Origin: Mayfieldus sp038317345
GTDB taxonomy: Bacteria > Actinomycetota > Thermoleophilia > Solirubrobacterales > 70-9
Assembly (NCBI GenBank): GCA_038317345.1
Contig: JBBQBH010000039.1
Coordinates: forward strand, 1 to 29,224
Length of the DNA: 29,224 nt
Direction of reading: 5' to 3'
The notes beneath the pieces were generated by a model. The model was not told the DNA's origin. It searched no databases and saw only the letters and a program-made list of their open reading frames with translations. The position numbers and the translations under genes were made by a program. The stretch's first letter is position 1, and each line of letters opens with the position of its first letter. Shown one piece after another: positions 1-8,391 of this stretch.

Positions 1-174
1 CCATACGAGGAGGCCTATGCGGACGGCTTCGAGGAGCTGGCGCGACGCGTCCCCGACTGCTCGGCGATCCAGCGCACAATCGGTTGGGCGCCGACGCGAA
101 CGGTCACCGACGCAGTTGATGACGTGATCGCCTTCGAGCGCAACTCAACTTCCGAGACTCCTTCTGTTGCGTAG
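1..174 (+). CDS. NAD-dependent epimerase/dehydratase, C-terminal end (partial)
   Basis: The open frame enters from the left edge and stops at TAG 172-174, giving 57 residues. It contains YEEAYADGFEELARRVPD followed by an IGWAPTRTVTDAVDDVI segment. This is the usual C-terminal end of short-chain-type nucleotide-sugar epimerases and dehydratases (UDP-glucose epimerase, UDP-glucuronate decarboxylase or dTDP-glucose dehydratase relatives), in which an RRxPD helix precedes the LGWxP loop and the last helix. The NAD-binding Rossmann part and the YxxxK catalytic site lie outside the window, so the exact sugar substrate cannot be named. The position just upstream of polysaccharide genes fits supply of a nucleotide sugar. 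The last 11 residues are Ser/Thr-rich and not conserved. Confidence 0.8.
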   Translation, partial: PYEEAYADGFEELARRVPDCSAIQRTIGWAPTRTVTDAVDDVIAFERNSTSETPSVA

Positions 175-239
175 TCGACCCCAGCTCCAGCCGTTGTCGG
201 CCGACGCGACGCGACGCAGGAGCCGATTGGCGGAATGCC

Positions 240-2570
240 ATGGGCGATGAGGTCCGGCTCCCACTCGTTGCGATCGTCTCGCTCACCCTTACGCTCTTTG
301 CGGTGCCCCAAGCAGTGCGCCTGGCCCATCGACTAGACCTGTTGGATAGCCCTGGTGGATGGAAGACGCATGCGGGTCGCACGCCGTACCTCGGCGGAGC
401 CGCGATTTTCGCCGCCTTCGCTCCTGTGTCACTCCTTCTGAGCCCGGACGCATCGCGGTTCCTGCCCTTACTGGCGGCCGCCCTCCTCTGCCTGGTGGTG
501 GGGACTGTGGACGACGCGCGCGGGCTTTCCCCCTCCGTTCGAATCCTCACAGTGAGCGCCACTGCCGTGGCTCTACATGCGACCGGACTTGGCTGGGCGC
601 TTTTCTCGAGTGGAGCCGCGAACCTGCTAGTCACGATCGCCTGGTGCCTTGGCGTCGTCAACGCCATCAACCTGCTCGACTTGATGGACGGTGCCGCGTC
701 CAGCGTTGCGGCGGTCAGCGCCGCGGGGATCTGCGTTCTGGCGGCCATACTCGGTGACTCTGCAGACGCTGTTGTCGCGGCATCCCTGTGCGGTGGGTGC
801 CTCGGCTTTCTCCGCTACAACCTGCGCTCGCCCGCCTCGATATTCCTCGGCGACGGAGGAACCATGTCGATCGGCCTCGTCCTGGCGGGGACGGTCATGG
901 CATTGCCGTTCAAGGACGGCCTGGGAGCCCTGGCGCTGGTGCCTGGCGTTCTCCTCCTGGGGGTCCCAGTGTTCGACATGACCTTCAGGGTCCTTTCGCG
1001 TTTGCGTATGGGTGTGCCACTGATGCATCCGGGACCCGACAGCATTGCCAACTGGCTCAGTATGCAACTCAGCTCCACCCGGTTAGTCGCCACCGTGCTG
1101 GGCTTGTCTCAAGCAACGCTATGTGCCATTGCCATCACAGCCTCTGGGGCCGGCGATCAGGCCGCCCTGGTCATCGCAGCTGGCTGCTCTATCTCTGGCG
1201 CTTTGCTGATAGGCGTGCTGATGATGTCGGGATTCGGACCTCAGCCGGCAATGGACTACGCAGCCCAGAGTGCCAACGGCCCTTCCTTGCGCAGACCGCG
1301 CATATTCCAGTTGATCGCCCGACTAAACGTTGGAGGCGCGACCATTCAGGCGATCACCCTCGCCCGCGTGCTCGAGCCGCGGTACGAGACCACCCTTCTT
1401 CGCGGGACTGAAGGAGCGCGCGAGGGCAACATGAATCAACTCGCCGATTCACTCGGAGTGCGCCCGGTCCTGGTTCCTGGGCTCCGCCGCGAATTGGGTT
1501 TCGGGGATTTGCGAGCCCTCATCGCAGTGACGCGAGCAATCCGCCGAGAGCGGCCGGTCCTGCTTCATACCCATACCGCGAAAGCGGGCACGATCGGCCG
1601 AGTGGCTGCGCTGCTTGCCGGCCGGCGCCGCCCGCGCATCGTGGTGCACACGTTCCATGGGCACGTACTGTCCGGGTACTTCTCTCGCTCGAAGACCTTC
1701 GTCTTCTCTCTCATCGAACGAGTGCTCGCGAAGGCGACCACCCGGTTGATCACCGTGTCTGCGGAGGTCAAACGTGACCTTCTGAGCCTTGGTGTCGGTA
1801 CCCCCGAGAGCATCGAGGTGATCCGTGTCGGCTTCGACTTCTCCGCCTTCGACGTGGATGAGAGCACTCAGCGCCGCCATCGATCCCAAACCCGGCGCGA
1901 ATTGGCGATCCCGGAGGATGCGCTTGTCGTCACTACGGTGGGGCGTGTGGTTCCCATCAAGCGAATCGATCGCTTCCTTCGAATCGCCAACCTTCTTTCG
2001 GATATTCCAGGGATTCGTTTTCTGGTGGTTGGCGACGGTGAGCAGCGGGGTGAGCTTGCGAGCTCGCCGGCCGCTCGCCAATTGGGCAAGCGGCTCGTCT
2101 GGGCCGGCTTTAGGGACAACGTTGCACCCATCTATTTCGCGAGTGATCTCGTGGCCCTCACTTCTGACAACGAAGGCACCCCCGTGAGCCTCATCGAGGC
2201 TCAAGCGGCCGGCGTTCCTGTTGTCTGCACCGATGTCGGCGGAGTGCGCGAGACCGTGCTTGAGAACCGCACCGGTCGGATCGTGAACCCGGCTCTTGAG
2301 GACGACTTCGCCGATGCCATCCGGGAGATCCTCGACGACTCCAGCCTCGGTAATCGCCTTGGATACGAAGGCAAGCGCCACTCGCGAAACGCGTTTTCGC
2401 TACACCGAATGGTGACCGAGGTGGAAGACCTCTACGCGAGACTTCTCTCGGCGGAGTTGGCTCGGCCGGTGGGCCCGGGAGCCGAGGTTGGTCGTAGCCG
2501 CGACCTGCCCTGGCGGTCTGGTCGCAGCCGCGACCAGACCGCCAGGGCAATGATCGGCCAAAAGAAGTAA
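240..2570 (+). CDS. Fused polyprenyl-phosphate sugar-1-phosphate transferase (WecA/MraY-like) and GT4 glycosyltransferase
   Basis: The 776-residue protein joins two enzymes. Residues 1-335 are a multi-pass membrane domain of the WecA/TagO/MraY family: VGTVDDARGLSP (88-99), NAINLLDLMDG (141-151) and FLGDGGTMSIG (202-212) match the Asp and Mg-binding motifs that transfer a sugar phosphate to polyprenyl phosphate. The C-terminal His motif (HIHH in WecA) reads DSIAN near 267-271, so substrate use may differ or activity may be lost. Residues 353-740 are a GT-B GT4 domain with EGTPVSLIEA (645-654) and the nucleotide-binding VVCTDVGGVRE. The two together could load a first sugar and add a second. 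ATG 240 is chosen with a GGCGGA sequence 5 nt upstream. The last 36 residues are repetitive and lie in an antisense overlap with the polymerase gene, over a hairpin. Confidence 0.88.
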   Translation: MGDEVRLPLVAIVSLTLTLFAVPQAVRLAHRLDLLDSPGGWKTHAGRTPYLGGAAIFAAFAPVSLLLSPDASRFLPLLAAALLCLVVGTVDDARGLSPSVRILTVSATAVALHATGLGWALFSSGAANLLVTIAWCLGVVNAINLLDLMDGAASSVAAVSAAGICVLAAILGDSADAVVAASLCGGCLGFLRYNLRSPASIFLGDGGTMSIGLVLAGTVMALPFKDGLGALALVPGVLLLGVPVFDMTFRVLSRLRMGVPLMHPGPDSIANWLSMQLSSTRLVATVLGLSQATLCAIAITASGAGDQAALVIAAGCSISGALLIGVLMMSGFGPQPAMDYAAQSANGPSLRRPRIFQLIARLNVGGATIQAITLARVLEPRYETTLLRGTEGAREGNMNQLADSLGVRPVLVPGLRRELGFGDLRALIAVTRAIRRERPVLLHTHTAKAGTIGRVAALLAGRRRPRIVVHTFHGHVLSGYFSRSKTFVFSLIERVLAKATTRLITVSAEVKRDLLSLGVGTPESIEVIRVGFDFSAFDVDESTQRRHRSQTRRELAIPEDALVVTTVGRVVPIKRIDRFLRIANLLSDIPGIRFLVVGDGEQRGELASSPAARQLGKRLVWAGFRDNVAPIYFASDLVALTSDNEGTPVSLIEAQAAGVPVVCTDVGGVRETVLENRTGRIVNPALEDDFADAIREILDDSSLGNRLGYEGKRHSRNAFSLHRMVTEVEDLYARLLSAELARPVGPGAEVGRSRDLPWRSGRSRDQTARAMIGQKK

Positions 2571-3958
2571 ACGAAAATCTGGCTGACCACGGCCAAACTG
2601 CCGATCACGAGGAAAGCTGTCCACGTGGCGGCGTATTGCCAAGCAAACGCTTGAAGAGGTGTGGGGGCCTGGAGGAATCCCCGCTGCAGCCGCTGTATAA
2701 GCAGCCCGAGCAGCATGTATCCGATCAGGACGCCGGGGAAGGAGAAGTCGAGAAACAGCTCGCCCTGGAAGGGGACAATCTGGTCGACGACGCCAGTGTT
2801 GCCATAGATCAGACGGTTGTAGATATCTACGCCACTCGATGAGCGAAACGGCGCCCCGAGCTTGGGTACGGGGTACATCGCCGATGACAGCAACGTCTCG
2901 CCGTAATGCAGATGCTGGGCATAGTTGGTCCCCTGAAGCAGGTAGGCAAGGAATTGGGGCCCGCCGGCATAGACCTGAACCTCGTTGTCCACATTGGTCT
3001 TCTTGATCAGCGTCTGGCGTGCGCTGGCGTCGGTGAGCAACTTGCCCGGCGTGAGAGCGCTGGTGCGGTAGACCCGGAACCCGGCCAGAACTAGGAACCC
3101 AACCGCCCCGATCACCACCGCCCACCGCACCGTCAACTTCCGCACTCGACTGCCGTAGACGGCAGCCAAAGCGACCAATGGCGCGACGAACGCGCCGCGG
3201 TTGTAGGCGAAGGTCCCGTAGGTCAGCACAATCCCGATCGCGGCAAGGAGCGTTCCGGCAACGATCTGTCGTCGCGGCCGGTTTCGGTTTCGAGCGATCC
3301 AGTCGCACCAAGCGACCACTACGGCAAACCCGAGGAATGTGCGCAGCACCAGGCTGGCGGTCTTCTGGGCAGAGTTGCCGCCTGCATTGAACTGCTCCCC
3401 AACCTTCCCTGCCGGCTTTGCGAAGTAGTTGAGGACCGTCCCCAGATCGTTGAATGCGAGAAGAACGCCAATAAGCCCGAGGGTGACGAAGCAGGCAAGC
3501 ACTGGCGCCGGCCGCACAATCCAAGGCCGAGACGGTGAGGACCATCGCCCCATCCTCGATCTTCTGGCCGCGCGGCCTGCGGAGAGGTGATACCCGATGC
3601 AAAACCCTCCGAAGGCCAAGCACGAGATGAGAAGCGCGATGTTGATCCCCCCATCGCTCGGCAAATAAGGCAAAGTGAATGGATAAGGGCCGGAGTAGCA
3701 CAGCACCAGCGGGACGACGACCAACTGGAGGAAGAACACCAACAGAGTCCAGTTGAGCGGGCAGATCCACAGGTCGCGGACCGGACGCACACGCGGAAAG
3801 AGCGCCGCGAAGAGAGCAAACGCAACCAGGCAAGCCATCACGGCCGGATAACGGTCACGGTTCGGAGAAAGGACGTAGAGCGCGAACCCGACGTAGGTCG
3901 CGAGCAAAGGCCAGGTGAGCGAGGTCCGTTGCTGTTGCACAGTGCTGGCAGCCTCCAC
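2432..3958 (-). CDS. Polytopic membrane protein, probable O-antigen/oligosaccharide repeat-unit polymerase (Wzy-like)
   Basis: About 508 residues with some ten to twelve hydrophobic segments, starting near residue 15. A loop contains YGTFAYNRGAFVAP, and a large polar loop before the last helices contains an FQGELFLDFSFPGVLIGY segment. That architecture, with a G-E-x-F-x-D/N-F motif ahead of a glycine-rich helix, is typical of oligosaccharide repeat polymerases, which join lipid-linked repeat units outside the membrane. The frame is open further upstream to 4039, but GTG 3958 is preferred: a GGAGG lies 8 nt upstream and the preceding GT2 gene ends at 3961. It is the last gene of a four-gene minus-strand run. 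The C-terminal 46 residues are basic, unconserved in style, and overlap the 3' end of the opposite gene. Polymerase identity rests on topology and context. Confidence 0.72.
   Translation of the reverse strand: MEAASTVQQQRTSLTWPLLATYVGFALYVLSPNRDRYPAVMACLVAFALFAALFPRVRPVRDLWICPLNWTLLVFFLQLVVVPLVLCYSGPYPFTLPYLPSDGGINIALLISCLAFGGFCIGYHLSAGRAARRSRMGRWSSPSRPWIVRPAPVLACFVTLGLIGVLLAFNDLGTVLNYFAKPAGKVGEQFNAGGNSAQKTASLVLRTFLGFAVVVAWCDWIARNRNRPRRQIVAGTLLAAIGIVLTYGTFAYNRGAFVAPLVALAAVYGSRVRKLTVRWAVVIGAVGFLVLAGFRVYRTSALTPGKLLTDASARQTLIKKTNVDNEVQVYAGGPQFLAYLLQGTNYAQHLHYGETLLSSAMYPVPKLGAPFRSSSGVDIYNRLIYGNTGVVDQIVPFQGELFLDFSFPGVLIGYMLLGLLIQRLQRGFLQAPTPLQAFAWQYAATWTAFLVIGSLAVVSQIFVYFFWPIIALAVWSRLRPDRQGRSRLRPTSAPGPTGRANSAERSLA
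2506..2549. repeat. Perfect 20-bp inverted repeat with 4-nt loop in a convergent gene overlap
   Basis: Positions 2506-2525 and 2530-2549 are exact reverse complements around the loop AGCC (2526-2529). The outer half of each arm alternates with a 16-mer GGTCG[T/C]AGCCGCGACC found at 2490-2505 and again at 2520-2535 (15 of 16 identical). The structure lies within the last codons of both converging genes (240-2570 plus, 2432-3958 minus). There is no T-run on either side, so it is not a textbook intrinsic terminator, but it could stop or stabilise both transcripts. A small palindromic repeat element is the alternative. Confidence 0.85.
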
Positions 3959-3960
3959 GG

Positions 3961-4869
3961 TCAGCCCTCCGCCGTGACATGTCCCAGCGTCATCGAAGAG
4001 GCAGCCACCGCCTTCACCCGCCCTAGGGCCTGGCCCCACCGCTCACTCTCCCCGGCAGGCAGGGGTCTGGCGCGGTGACGCAGGATCGAGCGCTCAACTC
4101 CCAGGCCGATCGCGGCCGTGTCAACGAGACCCTTCAGAAGCTGCTCGCCAACTGCCCCGGCGGCGCTGATCCTTTTGCCGTCTTGACCCAGGTGGTCGGC
4201 AACTCGTCGCGCAAAATGGGCTCGCCCCGACAAGATGGGACCCAGCCTCAGACGCTCTTCGCGGTAGCCAAGGAGGATCTCCGGGAGATTCGCGAAGCGA
4301 CTGCTTCGGTATGCGCGAAACAACAACTCCTGATCCTCGCAGCGCTTGGCGCGGGGGTCATATTCGTACGTCCGGAACCAATCGGTTCTTCCGAGCCACG
4401 TCGGATGGAAAAGCGGAAAGCCGGCAGTGGGACGCCGACAGATGTCATCGTGGCTTGACGGAGCCACGCGCGCCCCCAGCGGCATTTCATCGGCACCGAA
4501 TACGAGCATCGGCGAGCCGACCAAGTCGATGTCCTGATTCGAAGTCAGGAATTCGACTTGGCGCTCGAGGCGGGTCGGATAGGCGATGTCGTCAGCGTCC
4601 ATGCGAGCAAAGAGGGGAGCTCGGGCAAGGCGAACGGCCTGATTGAGGCGGGTTTCCACGCCGAGCCATTGCCCATCGTGAAAAAACCGGACCCGTTCGT
4701 CTTGGCGAGCGGCTTCTGAGGCGATCCGCACCGTCCGGTCCTGGGAGCCGTCATCGAGAATCAATAGCTCCCAATTGACGAACGTCTGCGCCCTCAATGA
4801 GGCCAATGCAAGATCCAGTGTCCCTTGCCCATTGCGGACCGGCAGGCTGATAGTGACCTCAACGCCCAA
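3961..4869 (-). CDS. Family 2 glycosyltransferase
   Basis: The 302-residue protein opens directly with a GT-A fold (VTISLPVRNGQGTLDLAL). It shows LLILDDGSQDRT (DDGS at 39-42), the metal-binding ARMDADDIAYPTR (DADD at 91-94) and CEDQELLFR (ED at 178-179), which marks the catalytic-base region. These are the three landmarks of inverting GT2 enzymes that transfer a sugar from a nucleotide donor, here presumably to a lipid-linked repeat unit at the inner membrane face. The start is TTG 4869, overlapping the end of the upstream GT4 gene by 11 nt, which suggests translational coupling; an AAAGG lies upstream. The C-terminal third is helical and basic. Donor and acceptor cannot be read from sequence. 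Confidence 0.85.
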   Translation of the reverse strand: MGVEVTISLPVRNGQGTLDLALASLRAQTFVNWELLILDDGSQDRTVRIASEAARQDERVRFFHDGQWLGVETRLNQAVRLARAPLFARMDADDIAYPTRLERQVEFLTSNQDIDLVGSPMLVFGADEMPLGARVAPSSHDDICRRPTAGFPLFHPTWLGRTDWFRTYEYDPRAKRCEDQELLFRAYRSSRFANLPEILLGYREERLRLGPILSGRAHFARRVADHLGQDGKRISAAGAVGEQLLKGLVDTAAIGLGVERSILRHRARPLPAGESERWGQALGRVKAVAASSMTLGHVTAEG

Positions 4870-6034
4870 CGGCCAAGTGCCTTTTCAGCCCAGAAGCTTT
4901 GCGTGGGGCTTCGTCATACAGCTCATCAAGTTGTGCAGCGATTCGATCCCAAGCGAACGTGGATGCGTGCTCGCGAGCCCTGAGCGCGTACTCATGACGA
5001 GTGCCCTCATTGTCGAGAAGCGACGCAATAGCGTCGGCAAGGGCGGCCGAATCCCCTGGCGGCACTCGCAGGCCGCAGCCGGTTGGAACCGTTTCACGAA
5101 GCCCCCCGTGATCGGTGGCCACCACTGGCGTCCCACAGGCCTCTGCTTCGATGGCCGCCATACCAAACATCTCGAGCTCGATGGTGGGCATGACCAGCAC
5201 GTCCGCCATGTTGAAGACTCCAGACAGCCTGTCATCGGGGACGCGGCCCAGATATGTCGCCCTGGCGTCGCGAAGCCGCTCTTTCCACCAATCCGTACCC
5301 TCATCCCCGCCGTTTCCATCGAACCCTCCGATCGGGCCGGCAACCACGAGCTGAGCATCGGGCAGCGAGCGCTGGACCTCCTCATACGCCGTGAGAAGGA
5401 CATCGCTCCCTTTCTGCCGGCAGACTCGGCCGACGTAGAGAAGAACCCTGCCGGTCGCACCGATACGCTCTCGCTCGCACGCGCCGCTCGTAGCGTCTGG
5501 ATGGAACTGGTCCGTGTTCACGCCGTTGTAGAGGACCCGGACCTTCTGGCTCGGAAGAGACCAATACTTGATCGACTCGGCGGCGCAATAGCGAGAACAC
5601 GGGAGCAGGAGATCGAACCGATCCAACGCTCGCCGGTATGCCGGGTGCATACGTGATGCCTTGCCCCCCCGAAAGAAAAAGTTGTCGTAGGAGAGAACCT
5701 TGACCGTACGCAGCGGTGCGCTGAGGATCGCGCCCTCCGGCTCACTATGGAAGTGGAGGACTTCCGGTTTTTCCCGGTCCGCCAGCAGAGCGCTGACAAC
5801 GCGCATCTGGTACTCGAGGTGAGACCAAGGACTGGCCAACCGGGTCCGAACATAGCGCACCCGGATTCCATCTCGTGTGAATACATGTGATGTCTCCCCT
5901 GGAGAGAACACCGTGACTTGGTGTCCGCGACGAGATTGCTCCTGGGCCAGCTCCGCGACTCGTCGTTGGATCGCGCCCCCGTATGCAGAAAAGACCTGTG
6001 GGAGTGAGCCGACGCTTATGTGGGTTATGCGCAT
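4859..6034 (-). CDS. Family 4 glycosyltransferase (GT-B)
   Basis: A 391-residue protein beginning MRITHISVGSLPQVFSAYGG, the glycine-rich acceptor loop of GT4 enzymes. It contains RVLLYVGRVCRQKGSDVLL (196-214) at the start of the donor domain and ELEMFGMAAIEAEACGTPVV, in which the Glu pair contacts the nucleotide sugar, followed by ATDHGGLRE. The open frame extends to 6253, but ATG 6034 is chosen because it follows the TAG of the methyltransferase gene (6037-6039) by two bases and gives the family's normal N-terminus. The retaining mechanism is known for the family; the sugar is unknown. A tight operon with the methyltransferase upstream and the GT2 downstream points to one repeat-unit pathway. 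Confidence 0.88.
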   Translation of the reverse strand: MRITHISVGSLPQVFSAYGGAIQRRVAELAQEQSRRGHQVTVFSPGETSHVFTRDGIRVRYVRTRLASPWSHLEYQMRVVSALLADREKPEVLHFHSEPEGAILSAPLRTVKVLSYDNFFFRGGKASRMHPAYRRALDRFDLLLPCSRYCAAESIKYWSLPSQKVRVLYNGVNTDQFHPDATSGACERERIGATGRVLLYVGRVCRQKGSDVLLTAYEEVQRSLPDAQLVVAGPIGGFDGNGGDEGTDWWKERLRDARATYLGRVPDDRLSGVFNMADVLVMPTIELEMFGMAAIEAEACGTPVVATDHGGLRETVPTGCGLRVPPGDSAALADAIASLLDNEGTRHEYALRAREHASTFAWDRIAAQLDELYDEAPRKASGLKRHLAVGR

Positions 6035-6036
6035 TT

Positions 6037-6882
6037 CTACGCCCCGCCCTTGGTCGCAACGAGGAGCGCTGCACAGGGTTGTGCGGAGTGAACGACCGAA
6101 CGCTGAAACTGGTGCCCGATAGATGTCGCCAACAGGTGCTTCGTACGAGCTTTGGCGCGTCTTGGCAGGATGACGGATACCGCCCGCCGCAGCGCGCTCG
6201 AGACTCGATAGCGGCCGAATCCAAATGAACCGACGACATCGAGGAGATCCCACCGTCGACAGGCGGATGCGTCAAGATAGGGGACCGAGCTGACCGACTC
6301 GAAGCCGACCTCCCGCAGCGCCTCACACCATTGGTCCAACGACCACAGGTTTCGGTGCTTAAGCTGTCGGGCCCGCATCTTCGCATACCACTTAGAGCGG
6401 ATCGCGAGGTGCTCGTTCATGTCGATCAGCGGCACAGTTGTAACCAGGGAACCTCCCGGCGCCAAGAGCTCATGACAGACGGCCAGAGCATCCTCGACAC
6501 CATCGACATGCTCCAAGACGCTGTTGGCAAAGACGGTGGCGAACCTCTGCCGCTCGTCCTTCAGGTCGCGGATGTCCATTTGCCTCACTGAGCGGTAGAT
6601 ATCGCCTCGCCGCTGCGCTCGCTTTACCGCGCGCGGGTTAAGGTCGACAGCTTCGTGAATCGGCAGTCCAAGGAGTTCCGTGAAGGCACCGTCCCCACAA
6701 CCGAGTTCGACTATCGGGGGGAGGAATTCATGGCGGCGAAGCGCCCGCAATTCAAACATTCGCCAGAATGCTTCCGACGGCCAGGTGCACGCCTCAAGCA
6801 AGGCTGGCAGGTCGCGGGCGCTGCTGCCTTGTTCTCCCAAGTCTGAAGAGGCGGCCGACTGCGCGAAACGATTCGGTTTCAT
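6037..6882 (-). CDS. Class I SAM-dependent methyltransferase (type 11/23-like)
   Basis: About 281 residues with the SAM-binding motif PIVELGCGDGAFTELLG (56-72), an acidic residue after the second strand (AVDLNPRAVKRA), and FANSVLEHVDGVEDAL followed by LLAPGGSLVTTVP, the standard motif II/III region. The substrate is probably a sugar or glycolipid, judged only from the neighbourhood. The frame is open to 7077; ATG 6882 is used because the fold begins soon after it and the longer start would run across the divergent promoter space and into the flippase gene. No good Shine-Dalgarno sequence lies near this ATG, so the start is uncertain. It is the first gene of the minus-strand run 6882 to 2432. 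Confidence 0.82.
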   Translation of the reverse strand: MKPNRFAQSAASSDLGEQGSSARDLPALLEACTWPSEAFWRMFELRALRRHEFLPPIVELGCGDGAFTELLGLPIHEAVDLNPRAVKRAQRRGDIYRSVRQMDIRDLKDERQRFATVFANSVLEHVDGVEDALAVCHELLAPGGSLVTTVPLIDMNEHLAIRSKWYAKMRARQLKHRNLWSLDQWCEALREVGFESVSSVPYLDASACRRWDLLDVVGSFGFGRYRVSSALRRAVSVILPRRAKARTKHLLATSIGHQFQRSVVHSAQPCAALLVATKGGA

Positions 6883-7017
6883 GCTCGGATTCGCTTGCAA
6901 CTCCTGGTGAACACCCCGCGCCTCGGGCGCGATCCAAACCCACGAACGTCGAGCACCGCGCCTGCCCGGGCAAATCTGGCGGGCGCATAGGACGGCCGCT
7001 TCTCGTGCATTGAAAGG

Positions 7018-8388
7018 ATGGCAGTCAACGCGGTGAAATGGCGCATGCGTTTTCCCATCCTGAAGGATCAAGTTCACTCCCGCTTCCTGCGGTCCGCTGC
7101 GACGCTGCTGGCGGGAACTGCAGCGAGTCGGCTCACCACGCTCGTAGCGGCAATCCTAATCTCCAACATTCTCCTGCCGAGCGAGTTCGGCCGGCTGACG
7201 ATTCTCCAGTCCACAATCGCCCTGCTCGCGGGCGTCGGAGGACTCGGCCTTGCAATCGCGGTGACCCGTCAGGTTGCGGAGTTCCGCGAACAGGATCCGA
7301 GACTCGCAGGCCGGTACCTCGGTGTGGCGCTTGTACTCACGAGCGCCGGAGGAATCATTGTGACTGGCGGCTACCTTGCCGCCCGCGACTTCGTTGCCAC
7401 CCAAATCCTCCAGAACGACCAACTCGCCAATCTGATTGTTGCGTCAGCAGGCGCCGTCTTCTTCGCCGGTCTCACTGGGGCGATCCAAGGTGCCTTAGTT
7501 GGGCTTGAAAAATTCACTTCTATGGTGATCTCACAATGGATTCAGGCCGGTGCAACCTCGGCAGGCATGATTGTCGGCGCCGTCACGGCAGGCGTCCAAG
7601 GGGCTCTGCTCGGTTTTTCCGCCGGTTGGGTCGTTGCCGCTGGAGGCTCGTATTACCTACTTCGCCGGGAGGTGACCCGAGCCCATATTCCCATCGACTA
7701 TCGTGTGACTCGCGCGGAGTGGAGAACTCTGTGGCGTTTGGGCTTTCCCGCATTTGTCGCCTTTCTCAGCGTGTCGGCTGCATACCTTGGCGGACAGCTG
7801 TTACTCGCACATCGGGCCGGGGGGTACGCCGATGTAGCGGCGTTCAATGTCGCGTACCGGTGGCACCTCGCGCTCCTGTTCATTCCAGCCGCCATCGCAC
7901 CGGTCTTACTCCCGATCATGACCAACCTAATTTCCCAGGGGCACACGGATGACAGTCGTCGCCTGTATCGGTTGAGCCTGCTCCTCATGGCGACGCTCAC
8001 CTCGATTCCCGCAGCGCTCCTCGCTCTTGCCGCGCCTCACGTGTTGGCATTAAACGGGTCCTTTTACAGCGCCAACGCCGGGCCGCTGATCTTCCTTGCG
8101 ATCGCCAGCATTCCGAGTGCCCTCAACAGTGTCCTCTCTAGCGCCAGCCTAAGTCACGGGCTTATCAGGGCTTGGTTAGTCAGCGATCTCGTCCTGGCCG
8201 GAGTTTTGTTCATCACCGCCATTGCATTGATCCCGTCGCTCGGGGCCTCCGGCCTAGCCATTGCGTATCTTGCCGGGTACGCTGCGACCGACGCAATCCT
8301 TGCCGTGCCGCTCCGAAACCGTCTCGGATCGCTGGGACGGGACGAAGCCTTGTTGGCAACACCTCCTCCTGACGACTTCAGGACCTGA
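7018..8388 (+). CDS. Wzx-type lipid-linked oligosaccharide flippase (MOP/MATE superfamily)
   Basis: The 456-residue protein is almost entirely hydrophobic, with about twelve to fourteen predicted membrane helices. The N-terminal pattern FLRSAATLLAGTAASRLTTL followed by LLPSEFGRLTILQSTIALL is characteristic of polysaccharide-export flippases, where a phenylalanine-glycine pair follows the second helix start. Such proteins move undecaprenyl-linked repeat units to the outer face of the membrane for polymerisation. It is divergent from the methyltransferase gene at 6882, with a 135-bp space between. ATG 7018 is used, but GTG 7033 and ATG 7045 are also possible and no candidate has an ideal ribosome site. 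The next gene follows after 3 nt. Confidence 0.85.
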   Translation: MAVNAVKWRMRFPILKDQVHSRFLRSAATLLAGTAASRLTTLVAAILISNILLPSEFGRLTILQSTIALLAGVGGLGLAIAVTRQVAEFREQDPRLAGRYLGVALVLTSAGGIIVTGGYLAARDFVATQILQNDQLANLIVASAGAVFFAGLTGAIQGALVGLEKFTSMVISQWIQAGATSAGMIVGAVTAGVQGALLGFSAGWVVAAGGSYYLLRREVTRAHIPIDYRVTRAEWRTLWRLGFPAFVAFLSVSAAYLGGQLLLAHRAGGYADVAAFNVAYRWHLALLFIPAAIAPVLLPIMTNLISQGHTDDSRRLYRLSLLLMATLTSIPAALLALAAPHVLALNGSFYSANAGPLIFLAIASIPSALNSVLSSASLSHGLIRAWLVSDLVLAGVLFITAIALIPSLGASGLAIAYLAGYAATDAILAVPLRNRLGSLGRDEALLATPPPDDFRT

Positions 8389-8391
8389 CTC

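Noticed and set aside
2400..3833. 477-codon minus-strand frame overlapping the polymerase gene
   Set aside because: Its translation is Arg/Gly/Pro-rich without helices, while the chosen frame gives a regular polytopic membrane protein.
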